Below, in pieces: positions 35,902 through 47,700 of a stretch of DNA of 64,000 nucleotides. The DNA lies in NCBI RefSeq assembly GCF_003073045.1, contig NC_037591.1:20679319-20743318 (forward strand). Reading direction: 5' to 3'. Source of the stretch: Pomacea canaliculata (lineage: Eukaryota > Mollusca > Gastropoda > Architaenioglossa > Ampullariidae). The position numbers and the translations under genes were made by a program. Position 1 is the stretch's first letter, and the number at the start of each line of letters is the position of its first letter. A model generated the notes under the pieces. It made no database searches. It saw nothing but the letters and a program-made list of their open reading frames with translations, and was not told the origin of the DNA.

Positions 35902-37643
35902 ATGTCATCTGATTGGTAAACATTTTTTTCCATTTTAATTTAAAGGAATGAAGGTGGCCTTATAAATGTGTAGTGATGGGAGGAGGGCACATTGATGGAG
36001 GCAAACGTTCTTAGATTTGGTAATGGCTCTTTGTATTTACATTCCGCTGTGCATTTTCTTTTTCAGGAGTTATGGTGTGTTAATAACTGTTGTATGTATT
36101 TGAATTGCTTGTTATGGTTGTGTTTTAGGATATTTGGTTTTATTTTTTCTGCTGGTTTTCCTTCTTTATGCAATGGAAGTAGCATAACTTCATCAGAATA
36201 TCTGTGCTACTTTTATGCCTAGTGTACTGAATGTTGCCAAAAACACAATTGCAATGATGTTCGTATCTCTGGAGAATGGGACTTGGAATTAAATTTTCAT
36301 AACTTCAGGTATCAATATATTGATGTTAAAATGTTTGGAGATGTATTCACTTATCTTTGACAGATATATGTATTATCACTTTCTATATGAGGAAATGTTG
36401 AGCCCAATACAAGCAAAGATTGACTACGCGCAAGCATAGTATTCATGAAGTGCTCCATAAGCACCCATCATTATATGATATAAAATTAATTGTTAGAGTG
36501 GATTGTGAATTTTGTTAACAGGCACAGAAAGTATTCATGCGTACCCAGAAGAAATAACACAAACACATGCATATTACAGGCAAGTACATATGATTATCTT
36601 TTTTCTAAATCATGTAATAAGGGATCATTGTTAATATTGATGAATATTCACAATCCTTCTCTTCACTGAAAAAGATTTTCAGTCCACATATGATGCACAT
36701 TTGTTTGCTGTTCATATATTTAAAAACATTCACATGCTAGCATAAAACAGGGAAAATAAAATGATAAATGTAAGATAAGTTGTAAAATCTGTTAATACCT
36801 CATTTCATTTAGTTTTCTGAAAAGCACCCTCCTACATTTTCAAAAAGAAAAAGCACTGTCTATACTATCATAGCTACGAGTATTGATATAAATTTAGTCC
36901 AGTGGTAAATTTTAACATCAGTGACTCAAAAGGAAGAATTTATAAAGCAGCATATTACACATCAGCAATGCAGACTACTAATTTTCACCTAGCTGTGCCA
37001 ATGTGTGCTATTTGCCTTTATAAAGACTTCAGCAAAGTTAAAATAAGAAATGGCATTTGTTAAGCAAATCAAAAAACACCTATTTGCAGTTAAATGCTGC
37101 AATTCAACTTCTTGTCCATCATAGGATACGCATTTACCATATGTACATTTCAAAATAAACATGAAGTAGTTTAAAATAATACTTTTGATATCCTTTCATA
37201 AATTGTATAAAATAACACAAAAAGTGACATGAAAACATCAGTTGTGGGCCCAGCAAGATACCACAACCTTGCCTCTCATCCTTCCCAACACCAGATAAGT
37301 AAAATTGAATAAAACATCAAACCAAAAACTTTCCTTTTAATATCAATCAATTAAACTGTGGACGACTGCAGCATGATCATCAAATACCACTGGGCATCAT
37401 CACCACTGCACACACTGTACAAATCACATGATGGCAATATGGCAACCCCCACCCCAAAAAAAAAAACTTCCTCATATTCCATTCATAGAAGAAGTGATTC
37501 ACAAATGATGCTGATACAATAAGCAGCAAAATTTAAATGCTCAATTTCTGAATTTCTGTTGTATTACATTTTTCTATGGTAAAGAAAATATCCTGATAAC
37601 AATGTAATTGATACAAACAATTTCACCTGACAGCTACTATGTA
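35902..37643. other. AT-rich intergenic DNA between convergent genes
   Basis: It separates the 3' ends of the thioredoxin-like gene (+) and PEX11G (-) and probably contains the PEX11G 3' UTR. An A run lies at 37457-37467. No coding sequence was recognised. Confidence 0.5.
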
Positions 37644-40307
37644 TTAACTCGATGGCCAATTACGATGAAGCATGATTAATGTGGCTAGCATACCAAACAA
37701 TCCATTTGCTGAAGGGTGAAGTTTCTGGGACCAAAGGAATCCTTTAGGAAGCCAGCTAATGGCATTTGTCAGATCTGCTGCTGATTGTATGACATTGAGG
37801 ATTAAATCACGTCGCTGCAGCCTAAGTTTTTCCAGATTTTCTTCAATCAGCTTTTCTTGCTGGGAATTATTTTCCCTGCACACAGTAAATCAAAATCAAA
37901 AGCATGAACATGCACCTGTGGGTGCACACACACACTCTGCCACCATCACTTTATTATCAATTAATATTGCCTTTCACTCTTTTAGTTTCCCAAAGCCTTC
38001 ACAAGCCTGCAATGGTAAGAGAAATCCCCACAACAGTTCCCATTCCCTGCAAAGACTTGTTAAGTCCATTAACATCCCCTTTGCCTTTACTACAGGGCCG
38101 GCTGCTTTGCCATTATATCTGAGGAAGAGAAACATGAGATAATCGCTTACCAAGCTCAAAGTGCCAAAATACCAGAATATAAAATACTACAAGAAAAAAA
38201 AAATTTTACAAACTATCTTACATAATGAATGAATTTTATCAGGAGGGTCGATGGTGCCAGACTTGAAGTAGTTAAATGTCAAGTAAATAGCTAATCCTGT
38301 TACAAACTCAGCTGCAAAATGTTTAATACATTATTTATTTATTCTGCTGACTGCTGGACTGTCTCGCTCTTTTTCCTCTAGCTCAGCTCACAAGAATTAT
38401 TTTCATCAAAATACTTTGCAGCAATAAAACTCACCAATACTTTATCAGACGTTTTTTAACAGGCCATAATTGTCTGTATAAGGTGCAAGTTCCCAACAGA
38501 AATTTGTCGTTTGCACACACATGAATCTCACAACCTACTCTCATTATAGCAGCATCTGCTAGGCAATATAATTAAAGCTTCAGTGGGTTAATGTCATAAA
38601 GATGATGAAGATAAGAGAGGAAACTAAAGTGAGTACCTGTCTTCTGTCTTCTCCAGGTATCTTTGTTTCTTCAGTTTCTGTGTCTTGAGACTGTTAATGT
38701 GCAGATTAATCAGACACCTGAAAAAATAAGGCACAATGCAGTTTCATGTACTGCTGATGGAGCTTTGATAGTGATATGATAGTATCACTGGCATTGATAA
38801 TAACAAATCTTTCCCCAGATAAGTCCACATTCATTATTCAAACTTTATTGTTAATATTGACAAAAAAATTTATCTAATTTAATGTGGTTTGTGAAGGCTC
38901 ATAAATGTTGATGCAAAAATGTTCATGCATACAGTACAAAAATTTATATGCATATTTCTCTTCTTCAAACTTATAATAATAATTATAGTAAATCAATGCT
39001 CGGTCAAACAACACTCAGTATCTCTACCTCCACAACTCTTACCAAAGTAAATCTCACTTAAAATAATATATGAGTTTACCACCCCTGTCCTGACTATTTT
39101 TTCCATAAAATTTCTAACGGCGTCCACATCCCATGATATTTTGCAGAACATATCAAGGCAACTCCTTCGAAAGCACTCTTACTTGATAATTTCTGCAGTA
39201 AGAGACCCTGCCCAGATGATTGTCCCAAGCAACCAGAAGACCCCGGAGTTGCCTGGCAACACACCCTTGTCCCTCAGCCAGGCAATATGCTCAACTGGGT
39301 AGTACAGCTGGTATAAAATGTTGGCAACAACCTCAAATGGTCGCAGCAGCCAATTTGGCTCCTATTAATGAAATATTAATATCTTAATTAATAAGCAATA
39401 AATTGACCCATGAAGTCATGGCATTACCAATACATTTCCTATTATAGATTACAATGATTAAAGGCACTTTCTCTGGCTTTTCAGCACCTTTTTAATGTGC
39501 TTATTGTTATTATTAATCATCAATCTAATATGACATCATTTAGCATGAAATCTCCTACGACTCCAAAGAGTGTGCTGACTTGCTGTTGTAACAGGTCTTG
39601 GCAATGTTTTTGTTTTTCAATTTCAGTTCTGTAGATCTGTTTGCTACAAGGTTGTTTTGTTTTGTTTGGTGTTTTTACTTAACTGTTTCTGTACAATTTA
39701 TTATGTGCATCTTGTATATAATTAAATCATGAAATATGTTACTTGCACTCAAAAATGTTTAAAGTGTACAAACCTAATAAAAACATCAATCAACTGACAG
39801 TTACAGTATGTTAATAAATTTTATTAAATTCTATCAGCTGGTCTGGAAAAGCCACATAGATGCTAGGAAGAATGATGGAAGCACAAGGGCTATAGTACAT
39901 TTTATCTTACAAACATATGAGCTTTTGTTTTGATTTATTTATTTAGAAAATTAATTCTTTAAAGAATTATCTTGTTTCAAAATTTCGATGTGTGTACGCG
40001 GCGTTTGCTGTTTGTATGCGAAAACATGACGAGAGGCAGAAAAAAACTTAAATTGTTTTCATATAAAATAACTGAGCAATAATACCTTTAGCCCAAAAGA
40101 GTTGGCCAAATTAAGCGCAAGCATCGAGTAATCATCAAACAACCGCAGCACAACACGACATGCTCCAAGCTCGGCAGAAAGCTTTCTAAATTTTGCTTGC
40201 AGCGGTGTATTTCCTTTTCCCCCAAGGTACATAAATGCATATGTAAACAGTCGTATTGTTCGATCTTTCCCTCGATAACTCTCCAACACTTTTACGAGAC
40301 TGGACAT
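37644..40307 (-). CDS. PEX11G: Peroxisomal membrane protein 11C (PEX11 gamma)
   Basis: Four exons join in frame to 237 residues (human PEX11G has about 241): 40307-40086, 39361-39183, 38717-38637 and 37875-37644. The start MSSLVKVLESYRGKDRTIRL matches the family's N-terminal amphipathic region (LESYRGRDR.IR). Next come RVVLRLFDDYSML, QLYYPVEHIAWL and the C-terminal DLTNAISWLPKGFLW, all PEX11G hallmarks. The middle contains a hydrophobic segment (FWLLGTIIWAGSLTAEII) and a Lys/Gln-rich cytosolic-type linker; a second hydrophobic stretch (GLFGMLATLIML) is near the end. PEX11 proteins sit in the peroxisomal membrane and promote elongation and division. The gene is convergent with the thioredoxin-like gene and head-to-head with a tentative gene at 40.7 kb. 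No breaks were seen. Confidence 0.95.
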
Positions 40308-40877
40308 TGTGTATTCTCAGTTTAGCAGCTGCTCTATAAGCTCAAAGGTCGCTTAACAGCTTTCGTTATTGAGGGCAGTCATGTTTGCCGGATGTCATAT
40401 TGTCGGTATTTGCGACTTAAGAATAAATAAACAAACAAGCAAAAAATAGCTCATAAATTGTTGACAAGACACGAAAACAAGATCGTTCCCATTTCACTAT
40501 TCCAGCACATGACTGTGTTCTTGTAAGGGCAGAAAATCATCACTGCGTTGAGATCCGCGATGGTGTCGTCTGCTACTGTCGTCTGTGATGTCGGACTGTA
40601 GGACCAGCTGGGTGCGTGAGCTTCGACGTCTGCGTTGCTGACGACCACGGCAGTTTTGGCCGTTCGCCGTCTGACTTACTCAGCGAGTATATCGTTAACC
40701 CCTTTGTCAGACTTGTTTCTTCCGTAGTGCATCGAGCTTTACAACATGCTTCGTTCTCGAGAACGGTACGTGTTGTCCTCGGAATAAAATGGCCTCAAAG
40801 CCGCGGGCTGGTTAAGAAACTTATGTGAAGATTTTAACCCATTAATAGCAATAATATGTTGATTTGTATTTCCACAG
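40308..40877. promoter_or_regulatory. Divergent promoter region upstream of PEX11G
   Basis: The region is CpG-richer than its surroundings and has no TATA box. A GCCGGATGT (ETS-like) site lies near 40389-40397. On the plus strand a donor (GAACG|GTACGT) at 40765/40766 and an acceptor (TTTCCACAG) ending at 40877 suggest a transcript leaving to the right. Confidence 0.4.
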
Positions 40878-40921
40878 GTAGGCCTAAAGAGCTTTATTGA
40901 AAAGACACAAACATAATAATA

Positions 40922-41622
40922 ATGGATGTCGAAAATATCATGGAAGTGAAAGTATTTAGAGCCACTATAGTACAGAAGCTGATGTTTTCACAACGCATTC
41001 ACGAGATGGACTGTATGTCAGTGTGCGTAGACGAGAGCAACAAGAATAAAAACACAGGTACTTCTTCAATTCCCCTATAGTCTTCTGTGAACAGCTGTTT
41101 CCGAAACAGTTTATTTCTGATTCTTTTTGTTTGTGAGATATACGTTTGGGGCGGTGAGAGCGAGGTCAAAGAAAACTGATCCAAGGTCTTTCCACCCCTT
41201 TGGCGCAGGCGCTGGGAGTCAGTATAGTTGCTGCTGATAACTGAGCTCGGCCTGAACATGCCTGCAAGCAAAAGAATTCTACGACTTGATGATGGGTATC
41301 TTGGTCAATCCGCCACCCATCATCCTCCGCCTTCAGCACTGAGAGCCTCGATCCCATCACTCATGAGAGGCGAGGCGTGAAGCGAGAAACGGTTCAAGAG
41401 TAACGGTGTCCCTTGACAATAAATAAGCCGACATTCTGTGGGTACTTTGTTTTCTTTTACTGCTAGAGGCCACCCGAGGCATGAAGCGTGTTCATATTCA
41501 TGCTTATAGTAATTGTTATTTTAGTTTCTTTAGCCTGTGTTCTTGTGTCGTCCCTGGGCTGCATGTTACTCTGCAGGTGTTGTCGAAATTCCCTGTTTGG
41601 CAACAAGAACTTATTGCATTAA
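40922..41622 (+). CDS. Tentative microprotein gene with one hydrophobic segment
   Basis: After an acceptor at 40877, an ATG at 40922 opens a 45-codon exon (to 41057) that begins MDVENIMEVKVFRATIVQKL and ends SNKNKNT before a donor CAG|GTACTT. A second exon starting at 41525 (TTATTTTAG) or 41534 (TTTCTTTAG) continues in the same phase with VSLACVLVSSLGCMLLC and then CRCCRNSLFGNKNLLH, stopping at 41620-41622. The product would be about 77 residues with a single hydrophobic segment and a Cys/Arg-rich tail. I recognise no family. Splice sites and phase agree, but the reading could be chance. It lies just downstream of the PEX11G divergent promoter. Confidence 0.25.
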
Positions 41623-41900
41623 ACCTGGTTTGTTCTCTCAGTCTTGGTTTGCTTTAAACAGCACAATTCCCCGATTAAAACTATAATTATGCAAAGATAT
41701 GAACAGTAGTCTTTTTCTCGTCTCATCATAACTACAGTTATTAAAAACAGCTGTTGCCATCAAATATGAGAACTCCAGTCTTCTCTCCATTTGCTTCTCT
41801 CTCGTTTTTTACAGAGATTTCTTTCCATTCCTCTTTCCTTGTGTCTCCCATGTGTTCAGAATGAGTGTCAAGAGAGAAATGTACATTGAATGGTATAGAC

Positions 41901-42337
41901 CAGTGATGCCCAACCTTTTTCGGCCTGCGGGCCATATCCATTTCGGACAGCCGTGTGGCGGGCCACCACCGCAAAAATACAAAAAAAAAATAGAGCAGAT
42001 ACCATTTTTTTATTAGAAACAAGTTTTACTTACCATTAATTATGTAGTAAATAGTGGGATATTTGAAGTTGTTTTCCCGAAACCAACTTCTGAATGTCCG
42101 GCTGCATCGTAGAGACACCAAGTCGGAGCACTGAATCGAAATGTTCGTCCATCGAACAAAAGATTGAGAGACGCCCCTACGTGGGGATAAATACTTCTTC
42201 TTCCTTTTTTTCCGTTTTTTTAGGTCTTTTATTACTAACATGCCGATTTCCTGCACTGTGGGCAGAAGTTTCGCGGGCCGGATGGCACCGCGTCGCGGGC
42301 CGGATATGGCCCGCGGGCCGTAGGTTGTGCATCCCTG
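41901..42337. mobile_element. hAT-type MITE with perfect 8-bp target duplication
   Basis: It starts CAGTGATGCCCAACC and ends GGTTGTGCATCCCTG and is flanked by GTATAGAC on both sides (41893-41900 and 42338-42345). Sub-terminal arms extend the inverted repeat: CGGCCTGCGGGCCATATCC on the left against GGATATGGCCCGCGGGCCG on the right. Open frames across it have no transposase similarity. The GGGCCGG-rich style resembles the hAT MITE at 14924-15647 but the sequences differ. Confidence 0.9.
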
Positions 42338-42530
42338 GTATAGACGATAAGGAAATTTGTGTACAAGTGGTGATCTCGAAACAATCTCTGAAAACAATTA
42401 TGAGTAAATACAAAAACTCACTATTCATGTAAATACAGAAACGCTATTGACATAAATACAGGAACTTACTATTCAGATACAAAAAAGCTTTATTCTTCAT
42501 GACCCATTTCTTCTTGTTTATTATATCATT

Positions 42531-43025
42531 TTGAAGGAGGTGTATGAAAAACAACGATTTTTGTGTGCATTGTATAGGCCCAGTTCTACCATTAGACCAT
42601 CTATACAGGCACTTGCCGAGGGCGCAATGAGGGGGACGCAGAGAAGGGGGCTGCTTCACCACCACAAAGCACCTGCTCACAACGCCCTGAGCATCATGCA
42701 GTTTCAGGCCGAGAAGAATATCGCTGGACTGGAACAACCTCCATATCAACCTGTTTTAACTTCATGTGAATTTTATCTTTTCCCCAAGTTCAAGGGGATC
42801 TTCAAGGGAACCTGTTTTGAAGGCGCAGAGGCCATCAAGAAGGCCGCAAGGGAGCTGAGGGGCATCCCAGAAGAACCTTTCCAGCAGTGCATAGAAGCAT
42901 GGCAGAGGAGGATGGAAAAGGGCATTCGACTCAAAGGAAGTTATTTTGAAGGGAAAACCATGTAGTTTGTTGTTTGAAGTTGAAATAAATTGTTTCTTAC
43001 CTTTCAGACAAAGCTCGTATGTGCT
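42531..43025 (+). mobile_element. Mariner transposase remnant (C-terminal half)
   Basis: A 144-codon frame (42531-42965) matches the C-terminal catalytic half of mariner transposases: LLHHHKAPAHNAL (family LLHDNAPAHTA), LEQPPYQPVLTSCEFYLFP (family LEHPPYSPDLAPCDFFLFP), FKGTCFEGAEAIKKAA and GSYFEGKTM near the end. Two catalytic aspartates are changed: the HHD of HHDNAPAH reads HHH, and the last D of the D-D(34)D triad reads E. The N-terminal half is missing, so it is inactive. The 3' inverted repeat probably lies near 43005-43025 (cagacaaagctcgtatg). Confidence 0.88.
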
Positions 43026-43421
43026 ACCCGTTTATCTCAAAATGAACATCAATTAAACATTATCTAAGGTCAACATTAGTGCAAAAATGGTTGGGTTGGC
43101 AGCATGGCTGCTTCACTAGATCGGAAAGAGTAACTTTCTTTGTACAACAAAAAGCAAAAAAAAAAAAAAAGAGATTTAAAGCTTCAGTTTGAGGACTAAA
43201 ACCTACCAATTAATTGCTGACTATGTTATAATTACTTGACAGTTGGCGGACTGGAAGGGTAGTGAGGGGTTTAGCTCCGGTCCTGTTTAGAGATAGTTTG
43301 AATCAACATTCAATTAAATGGGTATTTCCTTTGCTTATAATTATTATTTTGAATCCCATTGTAAGATCAGGTGTTTTTTTTTTAATTTCAATGATTGCAG
43401 GTGACGGAGTTCATTTTATCA

Positions 43422-43511
43422 GCATTGCCATCATCATCATCAGCAGCAGCAGCAGCAGCAGTAGCAGCATCGCCGTCGTCGTAGTAGTAGTAGTAGTCAT
43501 GATGATGATGA
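43422..43511. repeat. Compound trinucleotide microsatellite (ATC/AGC/GTC/GTA/ATG)
   Basis: Consecutive runs of cat, cag, cgt, agt and atg triplets. It gives spurious poly-Ser/Val/Ile/Ala frames on both strands. Confidence 0.9.
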
Positions 43512-44123
43512 TATGAATGAACCTTAATGTGCATGATTAAAACAGTCGTTTTTCTTCTCTCTGTCTGGTTGAAAAATAAAAGACATTGATCAGAACAAGA
43601 GTAGTGTCTGTATGTTAAAAATAAATACAACTATAACTATGTGACAGGACTTTCTACCTACTGATCTGTCAAGAGATCCCGCAGGACGAGTGGAAGAAAT
43701 GGTCACCGTCAGCATGATAGGGATCTCATCGCAGGGACAAAGGAAACAAGACAAAGCAAGAAATAATAATCTTGGCGGCATCTAGTTTTCTGTTTTTCTG
43801 ATACAGTCGACATCGATTTGAACGCGTTGTTTTGAAATAAACACCTCAGTAATCCTTTACAAGATACGACACACCTCTGGTCCTTCGGAAATATTGTTTA
43901 TCCTCCCATCTCTCTTTCAAACATAAACGTTTGGACAAACAATACCTAAGGTCACCAACGTAAATATGATCACATTGATAACATCATGTAGAAGGAAGAA
44001 AGCGGGTACATGATTCTATTGTATCTGATGAAGCAAGTTTACTGTCGATGGTTATGTGATACGATTGGTCAGCCAAGCAAGGCGGGGGATGACCGCGACC
44101 ATCCATGAGCAGGGCCGTCATGC

Positions 44124-44235
44124 TTTATAACTGCCCGTCGCCGTCAGTACAAGCCACGTGACCGGTGGACCAGTCTCTGGTCTTTCTCCGTCAAGTCAGC
44201 GTTGGACGTTTGGACACTTGCTACACAGCGGAAAG
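44124..44235 (+). promoter_or_regulatory. Core promoter and non-coding first exon of the mucin-like gene
   Basis: TTTATAA at 44124-44130 resembles a TATA box. An initiator-like CGTCAGTAC follows at 44142-44150. A strong donor (GAAAG|GTATTT) at 44235/44236 would end a short 5' UTR exon, and the next exon begins at 44746. TATA-type promoters suit a tissue-restricted secreted product, in contrast with the CpG promoters of the neighbours. Confidence 0.45.
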
Positions 44236-44390
44236 GTATTTCGAAACTCATAATTAATAGCTTGAATGGAATTTAGATTCCCTTGTTATTGTTTTATTTT
44301 AATTCATATCGTAAGATCAGTTTCAAGGAAAAGAAACTTTTCAAATATTGAAAAGAGACTAAGTTCGTCTATTTTATGCTCATAATTGTT

Positions 44391-44461
44391 GCCATCCTCC
44401 TCCTCCTTCTCCTCCTCGTCCTCCTCCTCATCATCATCATCGTCGTCGTCGTCGTCTCCCA
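44391..44461. repeat. Trinucleotide microsatellite (CTC/ATC/GTC) in intron 1
   Basis: Runs of cct, cat and cgt triplets in the first intron of the mucin-like gene. Confidence 0.85.
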
Positions 44462-44763
44462 CTACTATTTTGCCGCCATTAATGTAGTTTGTTTTTTTGT
44501 TGGGGCTTTTTATCGTTTTTTGCTTATTCTACATTTTTTTAAACCCGTCAATTTTAAGTGAAAAGTGGGAAGGAGGTGAAAACAGTGAGATAGATGGAAC
44601 GGGGTGGGGTGGTGGGGGAAGGGCTTTAGCAGGTGGACTGTGAGAGCTCTTTTTTTAAAAGTGACATTGAACTCTATCATTCTGTGACATGCTTTGTTTT
44701 AAGATGATTTCATCTATTTTGACAGTTTTTCTCCACATTGTGCAGCCTGAGTTAAGTAGAGCA

Positions 44764-47700
44764 ATGGCATCGGGAATGAGGCAGTACTTCCAGCTGATAT
44801 CACTACCATTGGTTGCCCTCATGATTCAACGCTCAGTCCAGATGCCCACGGAGTTTGGTAAGTATGAATCTATCAATGTTCTAGTTAGGCAAGTATACTG
44901 TTCAGAGTAGAGCCAAACGATTGTTGAGCTGTCTAACAGGCGACAGGTTCATCAAATCAGAAAACTACATACAGGTGAGGGACAGATTGGAGGTAGAAGA
45001 TGTACCATGGGAAAGGCTTGGGTCCAGTCGGTGGGCAGTTATTTACATCACAAGACGAATGACTCTAGACAGCGCGTGTGTTCACGAGAGCACGTGCAAG
45101 TGTTTACACTTGTTTGAATGCAAAGTGTCAAAATATGATTCTAGCTTACTTTTCTATCGTCTTTAATTTTTATTTATTCGTCTCGACAAGTGGGAGTAAG
45201 AACCAAGAGAGCAGGAACAAGTAAGACAGTATCCTGTCTCACATACAGCCAACACATTTAAGAAAAGAATTGTGTAATTGAATTGAAAGTAAGGGCTCAA
45301 CACAAAAAGAGTAACACAAAACACATCACCAGTATATGCCGCCACAGTTCTGCCAGTGATGGTATCTTCCTCGGGCACCAGGATTTAGGAAGGGGCAAGT
45401 TTGAGGTTCTCAACTAGAAGGAATGTTGGAGAGGTTAGTAAGGGTTTCTTTGGAACGAATATATTAGTCAATATTTAAACCGCAGACCAACGGGACAACT
45501 TTATACGATGGAGATATACCCGTGTACCGTTCGTAGACATACGGGTTGACACAGGCGTAAAGACACTTCTGTCATGAGTAACTGCTCAGTTTTCTCTGTG
45601 AATTCGTACTGGCTGAGTCCCTGCTGTAAGGTGTTGGCATTGTGCAGTCTGATGAATGCTGCATATCGGGTGGCTGACCTCACAAACCGTCCTCATTACA
45701 GGGTCGGCCGTCTGCATGAGCTCTGTGGCGGAGTGTAGCAGCAGGAGCATGGGTCAGTACCCGCTGTGTTCTGACTGCAGTAAGTTCGTGCTGTGCGGTA
45801 GTACATCCAAAGTGGTCACCTGCTCTATGGGAACCCTTTATGATCCACAGATCCAAGTCTGTAACTACGCCAGAGCAGTGAATTGCAGGTAAGTTTAAAC
45901 AACGGGCCCTTGCGGTTCGAAACCAACGTGCTTTAGAATTTTTTAGTGAAATTTAGGAATCTAGTTTATCAATCCTTTAGACACTTAGTGGATCGGGCAT
46001 TTAAAAAAAAAATAGAAAAAAATCATATGACCTAGAAAAATTGTAAAGGTATTTTAAACTTGAATTTAAGATAAATGAAACTGTTGTTCTGTTACGCGCG
46101 TATTATCTGCCTCAGCACCTCCTTATCAATAAACTAAACAGATACAAATCAACAAGTGTGCACTTTTCTCAGGGCGTTAGATTAGATAGGTCTTATATAC
46201 CCGACATAGGGATAAAAGTTACATCTGTTCTAAATTTTTACAACAGTTTGTAGTCTCCAAGCTTTATTTTCTGTTGTCTTCAATTTTAATTGCAGGGGAG
46301 GGACATTTTCTGTATCTCGAGTGTCGCTCTCATTCATTTAAAAAACCACACTGTGAAATAGGAAGAAAGAGAAAGAAATAGAGAATGAAATGTTCGATTT
46401 TTAGTTCATTTTACTATTTTTATACAGTTTCTTTGCATTTTTATATTGTATTCTGAGGTTAGCGCATAGGCACGAACATGCGATTTTGGACCTGCACGGA
46501 TGTTGGGGGAACAACTGATTATTTAAACTCTGCAACTGTAATGCCCCCAGTGATGGTGGGGCGGCAAACACCAGTCTAAACTATGAATTATGACCTTTTC
46601 CTTGTCACCCCCCAAAAAAAAAATAAATAAATAAATAAAACTCATCGTGACTTAGGACATTGTAAAAAGTCTTATTTAGTTTTTGAGTCTTGCCGCACTT
46701 CCCTCTGTTTCTTGTTTGTGAAGTGCACTTGTCTTCTGCTCAATACAATGATGACTTACAATACCTAGGCAACTGGAAAGTAAGATAAACTTACAATTCG
46801 CGTTTCTCAGTCAGTAGAGTGAACGTTTGATTTGCAAACGCACGTAGATGAAGAGTTGTGTAGCTGTTGTAGCAGTTGATCTTTCTACTCAACCACGATC
46901 CAGTCAACCGTGTCACGGTGCTGTGCTGAGGCCAACAATTTGTCATCTTTGTTATCTTGAGAACTATGAGGCGGGGCGTGTATGTACATTACGAGTAAAT
47001 TGAAATGATGGATTGTAGAAATTACATGTAAAATCAAATACTCTGGAAACATATAAAATCAATTACGTATGTTACTTACTATACACGGATAATCAGATGT
47101 AACAGTATTAGAACTAAATTAGTATAATAATTAGATCGTAAGACATAATTATTCGTTATGGAAACTTCTATATCAAAGTTTCTTTCGCAGTAATATAGTC
47201 TGGTTGTAGAACACGCCTTATGTCAAACTAGAGCGACAGGTACACAGAGAGAAATGAGGGCTTCGTGAACGTGAACTAACGGTTAGTCGTCTGCTATTTT
47301 CAGTGCTGTAAATCCTTCCGGACAGACGACGACGACAAGGACGACGACGAAGACGACGACAAAGACGACGACGAAGACGACGACGAAGACGACGACGACG
47401 ACACCACCAAGGCCTGAGTCTAACAATTGCATCACGTCATGCGTGGGTCGTCGTGACGGCGACTATCAGTCGTGTCTCGGATGCCACGTCTTCGCGTCCT
47501 GCTTCTCTGAACAATTCTTCGACAACCGACCGTGCCCCGCAGGTTTGGTGTGGGACGACAATCGCAAGATCTGCAACTATGTGTCCAACACATGCCCGGG
47601 GTAAGAGATATCACCCACTATTGGCTTACTAAATATACGCTTTTGTTTTAACTTTCGGAGAACTTTGTGTGACAGATTACCCTTTTACCCTAACGGCCTT

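Noticed and set aside
37759-38142. 127-codon plus-strand frame
   Set aside because: It is antisense to the last PEX11G exon and its flanking intron; the minus-strand reading is strongly supported.
43262-43630. Frames with poly-Ser/Val and poly-Ala/Asp runs
   Set aside because: They are translations of the compound trinucleotide microsatellite at 43422-43511, with no splice or domain support.
45914-45924. GGTTCGAAACC, a perfect tRNA B-box-like sequence
   Set aside because: No A-box or acceptor stem could be placed at the right distance; it sits just inside a mucin-gene intron and looks like chance.
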